Shown here: piece by piece, positions 1 through 10,900 of the stretch
Layout of the letters: each line of letters opens with the position of its first letter
How positions within the stretch are numbered: the first letter of the stretch is position 1
From: Hyposmocoma kahamanoa
Lineage: Eukaryota > Arthropoda > Insecta > Lepidoptera > Cosmopterigidae
Length of the DNA stretch: 64,000 nucleotides
Assembly (NCBI RefSeq): GCF_003589595.1
Contig: NW_020653337.1
Coordinates: 2,978,561 to 3,042,560 of the forward strand
Reading direction: 5' to 3'
Notes under the pieces: generated by a model
Seen by the model: the letters and a program-made list of their open reading frames with translations, nothing else
The model's database searches: none
Told to the model about the DNA's origin: nothing
Program-made: the position numbers and the translations under genes

Positions 1-311
1 CTTTAAAATTAATTGCAATAAACTAAAAGACTTCGCAATCCGATCCACAAGCACCACAGTTTTTCTATTTCATAGTTATATAGTCATAGTAATTCTATTT
101 TATTTAAGGTTACAGTTTTATTATGCCTAATTACGTTTTATTAATATATTGTAACAAAATTGTTTACTCATGATTGGTCATGCTGTATGTACATGTTTAG
201 GTTTACGTTCTAGATTAGAACTAGCAATAATGTTTAAGCTTTTGTTAAGGAGTGAATGGAAACTATTTTGTACATCTAATAATTAAATAAAAAACAAAAA
301 TAAATAAATAA

Positions 312-570
312 TCTCAGTACAGAGTATACCAAAAAACCGACCTCAAAAGTTCTCTCTATTTACCAAGTTTTATTGAAATCGGTTACCGGAAACTCCGCGA
401 AACCGGATTCATCCCCCAGTTTGCCACTCTTAGAAGTGGAATATTTTCTTTAAATTCAAATGGAACCACTGAGGTAACCTCTTTCAAAAAAAAAGAATCA
501 TCAAAATCGATTCACAAAGTTATCGCGTAACGTACATACAAAAAAAAAACAGTCTAATGAAGAACTTTTT
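312..570 (+). repeat. dispersed repeat, 'AACCGAC-TCAAAAG' family
   Basis: The block opens with AATCTCAGTACAGAGTA, then AAAAACCGACCTCAAAAG, a stretch with TTTTATTGAAATCGGTT, a CACTCTTAGAAGTGGAATA motif and a tail with ATCGCGTAAC. The same ordered motifs recur, with divergence, near 19000, 26200, 37500, 42100, 60300 and 60900 in both orientations. No coding capacity is seen. The class is unknown; it may be the end of a larger transposon. Confidence 0.65.
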
Positions 571-1157
571 TTTAAGTCAATTAAACGATGAATTTTTACA
601 AAACACCGTAATATTGTAGAAAAAAATGTGGGTTACACCACTTTTGCGCTGATAGCTTCAAATTTATTACAAACTACATGATGCAAATTATATTCATTAA
701 TAGTTATACGACTGTGATCGTTTATTGCATAAACATCGCAACAAAAACAGCTAGATAGCATTTCCTTCGATCTGCTGGGCATGACGAACCAACCTTGAGG
801 TCCCATGCGATAACAACATGTTGAAGCCAGGAACGGTGGAAGTTATGAGTTATGCGTGGCCATGCAGATAATAATGTTAGTGGTGCAGCGAAATGAAATC
901 GCGTCTTAGATGTAAATTTGTTTATTACTATTTGTTCCATACAGATGCTCACCAAATACAGTCTTACGTATAATATCTTAGAATTGATCACAGTATAAAA
1001 TAAAGGAAAATAACGTAGTTATGTTATGTGGACCGAGCATGGACACCAATGAACTCGAACAAGACAGGGCGTCAGAGAAAGTAAAAGAGTGAAAACAATT
1101 ACATTTAGTAGTCATAAGGTGCCTAAAGATTTGCTCCATATTGTCAATCAATATCAT

Positions 1158-1308
1158 GTGTTTTGATACAGAAATTTTGCCGCATATTTTCTTGTAAAAC
1201 TGCAAGTACATGCAGATATATGTATACAGTACAGTACAGTGTATAGTACAATGCATGTATTGCAGCTTTACAAGTAAAGATGCAGCAAAATTTCTGTCTC
1301 AAAACATA
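1158..1308. repeat. foldback (inverted-repeat) element
   Basis: The left arm starting TTTTGATACAGAAATTTTG is matched in reverse complement by the right arm ending CAAAATTTCTGTCTCAAAA. Pairing continues inward through a CTTGTAAA/TTTACAAG segment to a TGCA-rich centre with a short GTACAGTACAGTAC run. This is the shape of a small non-autonomous TIR element or hairpin. The ORFs that cross it are artefacts. Confidence 0.6.
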
Positions 1309-2466
1309 ACATCGATCGACATTAACGATCGACAATGTCGAGCAAATCTGTAGTCACCTATAGAGTTAACTTTTATTTTAAACCATAGGATATGATCTAA
1401 GAGATACCATTCAGTATCTTTGTAACAATAAGCACAATAGCACATAAGTCATTGACCAGCAAATTAATACAATTTTTAGTCATTGTTTTTATTTAATATT
1501 TTTTGTTTATTTATAAGAATTTACTATTCTTTATTTTTGTTTATGTGTGCTGTTCACCCCTATCTAAACTTCAAATTAAGAGATTCGCTGTGGACCTTTT
1601 GGAGGGAAAAGTGTCGTTTTTATTTTGACTTTCAATTATTTTGTGAAATCTAGTTTAAAGTGGAACAGGATAGTGCTATTGTGCCTTAAGCGAAGATTAA
1701 AACGCGAAATTATACGAATCTCGAACTAAAATACCCGTATCGGCCCGTTCTAAGGAATCCCGAGTCAATCCAAGCACGGCGCCTCAAATTGCCTATCCTC
1801 TTTGTGGCGGCCATGTTTACAGAAACATAATTAAACTTCATGTTTAGGCTGATGGCTTTGCCAAAGCCTTAATAAATTAAAAAAAAAATCAAATTAGGAG
1901 TATTTAGAATATAATTGAATATTTCATGTGACTCGGGTACCATCATAATGATCATAGTTATAAGTTTGAATTGTGTTTATAAATAAAATGTAAATAATTT
2001 TAGCTACCGGTTTACGTTCCCCATTCGAAATCCGTTCACGTTTTCTTTCATAAAATCGTATCATGACGTGTCATTTGCACATGGCGGTCTCATCTGTCAA
2101 AATAAGCAATTCAAATAAAGTTACTCCGTGACAAAATTTTTTTAGATTTGTTACATTTCTAATAAATTTCGTTTATGTTTTATTATATTTCCAATTTCAT
2201 ACTTATTTGTTGCCTTGTTAGGCTATATAGCCAATTGTCAATAAATAAATGCAATTAATTAACTATTGAACGTTTTTTGAATGTTGAAACTCGACTAGAG
2301 TTTCCAATCTTTCAAGTATTGTTGACAAATTATTGGTATAACGTTCATACGTTAAGGCAATTTTTAAATGGAATCGTAATCATTTTAATAATTTTATTGA
2401 CTTAGTGGAAATCGCAAAATAACTTTTGAATAGTGCCAAATTTTCATAAATCTAAATCAATATTTA

Positions 2467-2649
2467 TGAATCAAAATTTTTATAAATCTGTTTCGTCACT
2501 CTTCTTTCATTCATTCTCTCTACATGTCCGAACCATCTAAGCATCCCTTTCTCTATCTTTGTCACTATCTCTTCTTCCACGCCGCAACGCTTTCTTATCA
2601 CACTGTTCCGTGATTTATCCATCCGAGTCACTCCAGCCATACTCCTCAA
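2467..2649 (-). pseudogene. LINE ORF2 (reverse transcriptase) C-terminal fragment
   Basis: The minus-strand reading gives about 60 residues containing RSMAGVTRMDKSRN, RKRCGVEE and LRWFGHVERMNERR. The pattern GVTRxDrxRNxxIRxxcGVxxxxxxkxxxxxLRWFGHVERM is the familiar tail of non-LTR retrotransposon ORF2 proteins in insects. Nothing upstream in frame supports the polymerase domain, so this is a 5'-truncated dead copy. Family membership rests on motif memory, not a search. Confidence 0.75.
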
Positions 2650-3176
2650 AGCTCTCTATTTATTATTATTATTATAAATAAATGTAAATATATCATTGTG
2701 TCAATTCGACTTATGATGAACATACGCCAAAAATGCTTTTATCAATCACATGAAAGTGATATAAATAATAAGAAAGTAGGACATGAAACATATTGTGAAT
2801 ATGTGAAATATGCCTGACAGCATTGTGCATGGATACAGTTGGTCTCAAACAGGACAGAGCCTGTCCTGTTGCGATAGTATTACGATTTCATTGAATAAAT
2901 TTCGACAATGGTATATTACGGTACGATTGTTTTATTATTAATAACAATTTATGTATCTATTTATGTATTTAATCTAAAATCAAAATAAAAAAGAAAGACT
3001 TAGAATAATGTTAAAATAATGTACCTAGTATGAATTAAAATAATTTAGACAAATATTTATTACCTATACAAACTGAAATACTTATATCGAATAATAATAA
3101 TTACTAAGGTGCTTTTAACTCTCCTATTAAAGTATAAAAAAAAGCCAACGACTTCATTCTTAGAACCTTTAAAGAG
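2650..3176. other. no gene seen
   Basis: AT-rich sequence with runs of TTATTATTATT and no supported exon, RNA gene or clear repeat unit. Confidence 0.4.
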
Positions 3177-3340
3177 TGACACGCAGAGAGCGCCCGTCCG
3201 CTCGGTGTATTGTCGTTTATTTGGTCTGTGGTTGTGGTCCATATAAATACACGGAATTAGACCCGCCATGTTCCGACCCGAACCGCGCCCGACCCGCACC
3301 CGACCGGCACCCGCCCTCTATGTGTTTCACGCTCTAACTC
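3177..3340. mobile_element. GC-rich inverted-repeat MITE (copy 1)
   Basis: GC-rich arms contain CCGACCCG, GCGCCCGACCCGCACCCG and a GTGTTTCACGCT end, with CACGGAATTAGACCCGCC internally. The same blocks occur at 17318-17515, where both inverted arms are clear. This copy has a well-preserved right arm and a degraded left arm (GTGACACGCAGAGAGCG). It stands out sharply from the AT-rich surroundings and codes for nothing evident. Confidence 0.6.
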
Positions 3341-3454
3341 TCTCCTGAAAAGTTGTCATTTTGCAGATGAGGCATTTTTAACACCTAAGGATACATAAAT
3401 CACTAAGTATTTGAGATACTTAAATCATTAAGTAACTCTGCCGTCAATTATGTC

Positions 3455-3600
3455 ATCATTATCACCGTCAAACCATTGCATGTCCCACTGTTGGGCACGG
3501 GACTCCTCTAAGGAGATCTGTGGTTGTAGACGGACGTTTTCAACGAGTGAACCTTCTTCATAAAAGTTACTTTACGATGTTTTCCTTCGCCTTTAACGTG
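3455..3600 (-). repeat. truncated SINE (3' body only)
   Basis: It contains TGTTGGGCACGGGACTCCTCT and a later GATGTTTTCCTTCGCC segment. These match in reverse complement the body of the tRNA-headed SINE at 60576-60838 (GACCCGTGCCCGGCAGTGG and GAAAACATCGCGATG). The tRNA-like head is missing, so this is a 5'-truncated copy in minus orientation. Another truncated copy lies at about 54700-54920. Confidence 0.6.
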
Positions 3601-3739
3601 AGGTATTGCTATATACTTACTCATTAGCTTACATGCATCCCCTGCTTGACATAGGCATCCCCCTGAGCACGTCAACTCTCTCGGTCCTATGCCGCCCGCA
3701 CCCAGTCAGTGCCGGCCACCATGCAGCAATTAGATATAT

Positions 3740-3870
3740 AGTTAATAGTATTAACAGTGGCGTAGCGTGGGGTGCAGAGGGGGCCATAGCCTTGGGCGGC
3801 ACGGCAACGGGGGCGGGCGGCGAGCGCGGACGAACCCCATCTGTCACAAGTTATAAAAAAAAACTAAAAT
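3740..3870 (+). repeat. repeat fragment beginning 'AGTGGCGTAGCGTGGGG'
   Basis: The block AGTGGCGTAGCGTGGGGTGC followed by GC-rich sequence and ending in an A-rich run resembles the 3' part of common arthropod interspersed repeats. The two antiparallel ORFs over it show no recognisable domain. Only the block and its poly-A-like end are seen; the class is inferred. Confidence 0.35.
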
Positions 3871-4077
3871 TATTATTTTTTACTTAAACAATAAATTACA
3901 CTGTTTGAGCAAACGATATCCTGAACTACACAAAGGCGGCGAAGCCAGGCGAAAACAAAACCACAATCTAGTTGAACCTGCTCAAAAATTTAAGGTGTAT
4001 TAAATATTCATTTACCACCTACTAAACATTTAGAAATATAGGTACCTGCGTGGGTTAAAAAATAAAGTAATAAGTGC

Positions 4078-4150
4078 ATGCTGCCACTGGGATTCGAACC
4101 GTCGTGCTGTCAATTGTGAAGCAATCGCTTTCCCACTAGGCTGCAAGCGC
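4078..4150 (-). repeat. tRNA-like SINE head
   Basis: On the minus strand the sequence has an A-box-like GCCTAGTGGGAAAGCG and, about 30 bases later, a B-box GGTTCGAATCCC: an internal RNA polymerase III promoter. The cloverleaf is not convincing, since the acceptor ends do not pair cleanly. It is better read as a tRNA-derived SINE head than as a working tRNA gene. Confidence 0.5.
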
Positions 4151-4423
4151 TCGCTTGTGCTTTACGTACTCAAAAGTATTTCAATAGCCTTGTGAAAACT
4201 ATTGTCCATTATATTAGTCAAATATCCATAGATCCTCTTCGTGGTTGATTGGTTCTGTAACAGTTGCTACTATACTATCAGAGCGGTTTCCCACGGTTCT
4301 CAAGGACGACTTTTTTATGACACTAAGTGACGCGAGATGAGTGTCAGGACCGTAGCAAGTGGAAGACTGTTGTCTCTGCCTACGGCGATGGGAAAAAGGC
4401 GTGAAGTATATGTATGTATGTAC

Positions 4424-4570
4424 TAAGCGACACGCCTACCCATAACAGTTGCAAAGCCACGCAAAGCCTTAAATGGCAAAGACCTGAAGTGCACTGCACT
4501 GCGCCCGGCACTCTGAGACGTAAAATTTACAAGTCCCAGGTGACTGTAGTTTTCCCGGCACCCTTACCCT
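4424..4570 (+). repeat. dispersed repeat, 'GTGACGGGACG...CACTC' family
   Basis: The order of motifs (AAGCGACACGCCTACCCATAACAGTTGCA, then CACTCTGAGACGTAAA, then ACAAGTCCCAGGTG) matches copies at 8592-8757, 18700-18830, 45729-45828 and, reversed, 24563-24733 and 58901-59090. No tRNA-like head is visible. It may be a LINE 3' tail or a SINE body. Confidence 0.6.
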
Positions 4571-6360
4571 TCAAAACCGGAACTCAATAATGATCATATT
4601 ACTGATTGGCGGCAGTACTTGTTGGATGTAATGAAACTTTATAAATACATCTGTCATTTTTTGAGTTATCATAAAAAAACCATAACCCAGTTTTAGAATA
4701 TTGAAATTGTTTAACGATATTTCAGGTATGCATCGTTAGGGTAAGTTCCTCTAAGTCGAACACATTAACTAATTTTAACTGTTTTTATAAGACACTTTAT
4801 TGCTCTATTTTTTGCTATTTAAGGCAGTTATCACACTGCACTGAAGTAGCTCAGTTTGTATGGAAAACACGCGCCGTCGAACACACTGACAAGGCTTTTC
4901 CGCGCGTTTACCGCGCAGATTTTTAAGCTTGTCGCGAACAGAGAACAAAAAAGTAAGGGAATGGACACTCTCCGCCCCTCCCTAAATTTAGATACCCCAC
5001 CGCGCCCCGCACATTGACGGTCACATTGATTGAACGGCAACAAGGCTCTCGGCGAGCCGTTTTCGCATCAAGACGGCTTTGATATTTGAACATAGTTGTC
5101 ATTTATTCATCACGACACTTGTACGTTACTATTTATATCAATATAATGAGACACCATAACTTCGTGAGTTAGTAGACAAAGTTTCTCGAATTTTCAATTT
5201 GTATTACCGATAAATGTACGTAGTGAATATAAGATAAACTTGGACACGCAATTTCAAATACCTTTTAAAACCAGTCCAAAATAATTTTTTTTAAGTGGTG
5301 TTAATAAATTTTTAAAATAAATCTTCAATGTTATTCTAGTTAGTGATGTAATGAAAAATATAATAAATATTATATCGATGTAAATACTTAATTAACATGT
5401 GTAGTTATTAGAATTATTTTAATATAATTAAAGATAACAGGTTCGCTTAAGAATTTTCGCTATGTTGCCGCTCTGAGCACGTAACGGAAATTGCACGAGA
5501 CAGTGATGGGTAACCCTGTCACTTCACGCAGGCATTTGCGCATGTGCAGATAGCGCCTTGCTATGTGTAGTAGTAATAGGTAAATAACTTTCGACCATTG
5601 TATGGAGTGTCCGGGGTGTGGTCGCGAATGACTTTGACGATTTGACCTCTAAGCAGTAGTAATAATTTCATACGCCATCTATCGACCACTCGCTTGTACT
5701 TACACAAAGTCCAATAAAGATAAGTTGTAAATTAGAATACAGAAGAGTCATAAGTGTTTTTTTGCAATCTATACCTACGTTGTTGTTCCCTCAGAGACAT
5801 TCGAGAATAAACCATCGTAAAAATAAACATTACATAATATTTTAGGGTCAAAATCGTAATATCATAAATAGTGACAGTATTAGGTAAATCTTGCAATGAT
5901 TCAATCGTTAGTTGATAGGACCAATTAATAACTAATACTACTATTTTCAACTATAAAAGTGAAGTAGAAAAGAATAGTAAAATTGAAACAAATACTTTTA
6001 TTCGCTATATTTTAAATGCATTTACCAAACTTCAATATTTACTAATTAATTATGCGTCATTGAAAGTATCACTTTTATGTATTATTTATTCAATTTGTTT
6101 TATGCAATACGTAAATAAACACTTATAGTAATAATAAAAAAATAAAAGTGATTACGACGTTGGTCGTAATATGGTCGATGGTCGTATATTTCTTTGAAAG
6201 GCAAACATTGGCTGAGCGACATCGGACTGCTTAGGTCCGAACTTTGGAAATAGCAATACGATATAGAACTTCCAATGTGTTAAATAAAGTGAATATTTCT
6301 TCTCACGGGAATATGCTGTGTGTGTGGTCGTGTTTTAAGAAATTTGTAGATTTTACGTAA
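4571..6360. other. gene-free stretch
   Basis: No exon, RNA gene or well-defined repeat could be supported. The ORFs at 4831-5043 and 5732-5950 have no recognisable motif, atypical composition and no splice-site support. Confidence 0.4.
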
Positions 6361-6380
6361 AGCACGCATGATGAGAACCC

Positions 6381-6745
6381 ATCAAGTTCTATTCCCGGTA
6401 GAACCAATTTGGGAAACTTTTCTAAAATGGTTTTGGCCTAGGTGTTCTGGAAAGTGTCGCCGAGTGAATTCCGTAGCTCTTAGTCCTGGGTTTGATTTCC
6501 GATGGAACCAGTTTCGGAATTTAAATTTTCTAAAATGGTTATGGCCTAGGTGTTCTGGGTAGTGACGCGGAGTGTGTTCCGTAACTCTTGATCCCGAGTT
6601 CGATTCCCGGTAGAACCAGTTTCGGAAACGAATTTTCCTAAAATGGTTTTTTGCTACTAGGTGTTCTGGGTAATACCCCGTAGTGTATTCCGTAGCTCTT
6701 GCTCCCGTGTTCATTTCCCGGTAGAATCAATTTGGGAAATGTACT
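6381..6745 (+). repeat. tandem array of tRNA-like (SINE) units
   Basis: Four successive copies of a unit ending in a B-box/T-arm-like segment are seen. The GAACCA (or GAATCA) end falls at about 6401, 6505, 6613 and 6724, giving periods of about 104, 108 and 111 bases. Each unit carries CTAAAATGGTT, AGGTGTTCTGG, a GTGTATTCCGTAGCTCTT-like segment and a TTCGATTCCCGGTAGAACC-like box. Single copies of the same body occur reversed at about 6890-6975 and 34482-34605 and forward at 44782-44925, so the unit is an interspersed SINE that has been tandemly amplified here. Confidence 0.75.
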
Positions 6746-6889
6746 TTTGTCTGTTCTGTTTCCAACCACCTGGTCTCAAACTAGGGAACTCCCTGTACTC
6801 CTTATGACTGCCAGAGAAACTGAATCCAAGCATAGGCATTACCAGACACCCAGACCAGACCCAAGTTCAAGAAAGTTCATTTAAAAAAT

Positions 6890-6975
6890 CTGTTGTGCCG
6901 GGAATCAAACCCGAGACCAAGGGCAACGGAATTCACTCCGCGGCACTACCCAGAACACCTAGGCCTTCTCTTCCA
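6890..6975 (-). repeat. SINE fragment, same family as the tandem array
   Basis: It contains GCCGGGAATCAAACCCGAG and GGAATTCACTCCGCGG, then CCCAGAACACCTAGG: the reverse complement of the unit tandemly repeated at 6381-6745. The inverted placement right after the array makes a partial head-to-head arrangement. Confidence 0.65.
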
Positions 6976-7171
6976 GAGCACCTAAACCTTCTCATCCAGT
7001 ACCGTATTATTTGCATGTATATTGTACAAATTCCATACTTCACCTTAGATTTATTTTTTAATTCGGCATATCTATATTGTCTAGTCTTTGTTAGTTATTA
7101 AAAAATATGCAATGTAAATATAAAGACATAACTAATTTATAAAACCTAAAAACATTGTTTTTACATTGTTT

Positions 7172-7770
7172 GACTTCAAATCGACCAGTTTAACTTGAGC
7201 TTTGATTGAGATGTATGGAAAGACGACATGGCTCCAGAATCCACACAAATTTGATTCAAAGTGTATTCCATAGCATTTAACTTTATTTGAAAAGAGCAAT
7301 CCCTAGAGTTTCTTGCTCGTTCTTCTCAGGGAGGTCAGCGTAGTGAACGAGCAGTAGCTTAAATGTGACGATTTCAAGTGTAAATTTATTTTACCTATGG
7401 AATAAATAATCTTTGACTTTGACTTTGACTTTGCTGTAATGAATGAAAATTGCAAAATTACATATTTAATTACCGATGAAATGTGGTTCCGTTTGTTTTG
7501 TAATTAGATGTTTTGCTGTTTTTCCCACAGCACTGAATGGAACAGCGATATTATCTTTATTATAATAAATACAGAATATTTTTGAAATATACGGGTCATA
7601 CACACAGGTCAGTTGTTGGCGCTGTACTATTTCAGTTTTCTTATTTGTGATATCAGCGCAAGCGAGAGTTGATATTTACAAGAGATAAAAGATTTTTTTG
7701 CCTGATGATTTGGCAAAGATGGGTGGCCCTTATTTCGTCTCTATTTTTGGTTTTATACTCGATGAAACCA
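7172..7770 (+). repeat. interspersed element split by a nested insertion
   Basis: This is the left copy of a family also at 16322-16765 (reverse) and 22258-22563 (forward). It starts ACTTCAAATCGACCAGTTTA, continues to AGCTTTG, and resumes at about 7434 with TGAAAATTGCAAAATTACAT through TTTGCTGTTTTTCCCACAG, GTTGATATTTACAAGAG and CTTATTTCGTCTCTATTT. The intervening 7205-7433 is a second element (AGAGCAATCCCTAGAGTTTC, then CTTTGACTTTGACTTTGAC) that is absent from the other copies and has a relative at 63218-63345. Confidence 0.7.
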
Positions 7771-7975
7771 ATAAAAAGTACAAGAGTTCCAAAAACTATC
7801 CTTAGAAATGTTTTTTTTAAACAAAGGTGACTGATTTTTGAAGCCTAAATATCAGTAAACGTAACAAATAATTCTTCATTGAGATTCAGGTTACTGCTCT
7901 GAGCTATTGTTCCGTCCCATTGCAACGAACTCTGAAAAAAACTTATAAATAAAGGTACCTATTCAATTCCTACAG

Positions 7976-10900
7976 GTTCAATTCAATTAGACCCTGGAGA
8001 ATCCGGATCTGGTTCAGCGAACTCGGCAGGCTCGGGGTACGAGAGCGACATCCGACATTCCAGCTCAGACAACAGCTGGGAACAGAAACCTCACAAATAT
8101 GGCATTTTAACTAGAAAGGTAATTGTGGCATAAATCTCTGGTAGTAAGTAGTAATCTCTTCCACAGTTGTCACCTTGTTTGTAATTACGTCGTTACTTAA
8201 CTACCTTAGAGTGCGTACAAATCTGGCGAATGCACTAATTTGTTACACGAAGGGATGTACTTTACTCGATCGTATAAAATCCTGAAAACTAACTTAATAA
8301 AAGTCTAAAATTAGTTATTTAAGAACAAAATATTATCTACCTTTGCACATAATTTTTATATGGAGATATTACTCTTTAATTACTACAAATTATATTAATT
8401 ATATTATACTTATTAAATCCACATTTGTTCGCGGCGCATTCTCCAGATTTGTACGCACATTATAGGATGGAAAAAAAAAGAAAACGCAGTCAAAAACATA
8501 ATCTATCTTCGTTTTAAAAGTAAGGTTACAATAAATCACTTTGACCACTAATGTACAATAAAAACCTTAAAGTGTGGAAATATTTTTTTTATAATATCAA
8601 GTGACGGGACGGTCAAGTAGTGCGCCTGATGAAGCTACACGCCTGTCCATAACAGTTGCAGTGCCACTCAAAGCTTCAAACCGCAAAGATCTGAGGGGCA
8701 CTCCCGCTGCGCCCGTTACCCTGAGACATAAGTTTACAAGTCCCATGTGCCCGTAACAATCTTAGAGGAGAGAAAAAAACATAATAATACAGTACTGCCC
8801 TCGGAACGAAAAAAGGCACAACTGCTGTGTAAAGTACGCATAGTGGGTTCATGACATATCTTGGCTGTCTTCGAATCTCCGAATGCACCCGAATATAAAT
8901 TTCCATCTTCTTTATTGCGTCAGTAAACAAAAAAGATTACAACTAAGCCAAAAACCAATAGCTTTTACTTTTCAGAAGAAATTCAATCATTTACGTCAAG
9001 TCAATCTCGTACATTATGACAAATCAAACTTAAATTATAATAATGTAAAAAAGTAGTTTTCATTGAAAACCATTCCATTTTGAGACCCGACAACATGGAT
9101 CGAGAAATTAGAGTTATTGAAGGCATAACACTAAAGAGAAGATCCCAATGGACCAAACCTCATAGAATATTGCCTAAAAATAATCAACCCGAAATGACCC
9201 GAAACAGTCTAACAACTCACAAGTGTATCGCCTTAAAAGAAGATGATTAAAGCAGTGAAATATCTCGAAATTAAATAAAACATTTATGTACTTACCTTAT
9301 AAAACACGATGGATACACAAGACGAAAATTTGAATAAAGATTCTTCTGAAGAAATATGCAAACAGTTTGCACAAAAGCTGAATAAATTCAGTGAAGGCGC
9401 ACAGTTAGCTTCTGGATCTCAGGAGTATTTACAGATATTAGAAAACCTTACAGAATATCCAAAAGGTAAATGTCGATTCAAGCAATCGCGAAGCAATTGG
9501 AAATCAGTGGAACCAAGAAATACTGAAAAGGAAATGGACACTCAAACAGTCGGGTGTCGCACATACAAATACGTACAAAATTTTGGAAGAACAATAGTAG
9601 CTTTCCCCGTGTTTATCGAACTGTTTTCCGAGGAACAAGACGGCGACGGTTCTTGTACGGATCACAACCAGGACAACAAAGAAGAAGAAAACAATAACGA
9701 CAATGAAGCCGTTTTGTTAAACTCTTCGCACTCCATATTTGTAAATGTAAAAAATCTAAAGTCTAAACCAGAGCCAAAATGTCCACCGCCAACACATCCA
9801 CCGCCAGAATGTCTATGTTCACTGCCACCATGTCCACCGCCACTGTGTCCACCGCCACTATGTCCACCACCGCCACCGAGTCGACCACTGCCTTGCGATG
9901 TATACAATATAAAATTTGAATGTGGTACAAAAGACGTCGCATTCAAATTAAAATGCAAAGAACAATCACCGGACCGTGAACACCCAAATTCTTCCATATA
10001 CGAATGCAAGTTGCTAGATGAGGGGCAGTGTCTAGACATGGTGATAGCTATGGCAGCTGCCGATCTAAAATGTAAACATATAGAACCTGTTCACAATGTT
10101 CATTCTGTGATAATCGAAGAGGACCCCGAAGAGGCCCAAAATCAAACAGTTGCTAGAGAAATAGAGAATGAAAAGGTAGACATAAACCATGCAAACAATG
10201 ACGATGAGTTGGAGGAATAATGCCGAACATAATATATGAATTATGATGTCGCTAGCATCCATCGAACTTTGGTTTAACAGCAAATCTAGCCAGCTGTGTG
10301 ACGCAGCGTGCAGTGGAACCTCTTGGAAAACTACACAATGATAGATTACAACCGCTGGCGTACCAGCGTCTTAGAAATTCTTCAAAATCATAGGGTGACG
10401 TGTCATGCTCCATTTTACAATTTCGCAACTGTAGTTTTTGTAATTAGTAAAGCTCTGGAATAAAGTAATATTTTGCAGATATCGGGCAAAAGCGTCCAAT
10501 TCTTCCTCTGCCCGACATGCGGTTACGAAACACAGCTCCCTCTTGGAGGCATATCAGCTCTGCCTCTCAACTATATCCTGCTTAGGAAGATGGTGACTGC
10601 CGGTCAAGAAGACAGAACCAGCATACTGTGTGATCTTTGCAATTGTGATAATAAGGTGAGTCGAATTATCGGGTTCACTCGGCACTTGTCGATATGTGTC
10701 AGAACATATTTGGCTTGATCCTTTATCTATCTCGTATTAAATGCATATCACTTGACTTGTCACTCAGATCTTGAAACACCTCTGAAGCGTCTTATAGAAA
10801 AGAAGCGTATATTAAATAAACTCTTCTTTTCGTTATATTTGTTGATAGTATCTCAATTTAAAAAAGACACGGCATTTGTTTGATTAGGATATAATATTGA

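Larger units (their letters stand above)
1..2460. other. gene-free AT-rich stretch with repeats
   Basis: I find no exon with plausible coding content and splice sites here. It holds a dispersed repeat (312-570), a foldback element (about 1158-1308) and unassigned AT-rich sequence. It is probably part of the large intron left of the first Trim45 exon in the window, or intergenic DNA if that gene starts nearby. Confidence 0.5.

Noticed and set aside
6381..6745. CRISPR-like array
   Set aside because: The periodic units are about 104-111 bases with tRNA-like boxes in an insect nuclear context. There are no short direct repeats separated by unique spacers.
9662..10039. 125-codon antisense ORF rich in Gly/His
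   Set aside because: It is the complement of the Cys-Pro repeat of the nested gene; the Gly-Gly-His pattern is forced by that repeat.
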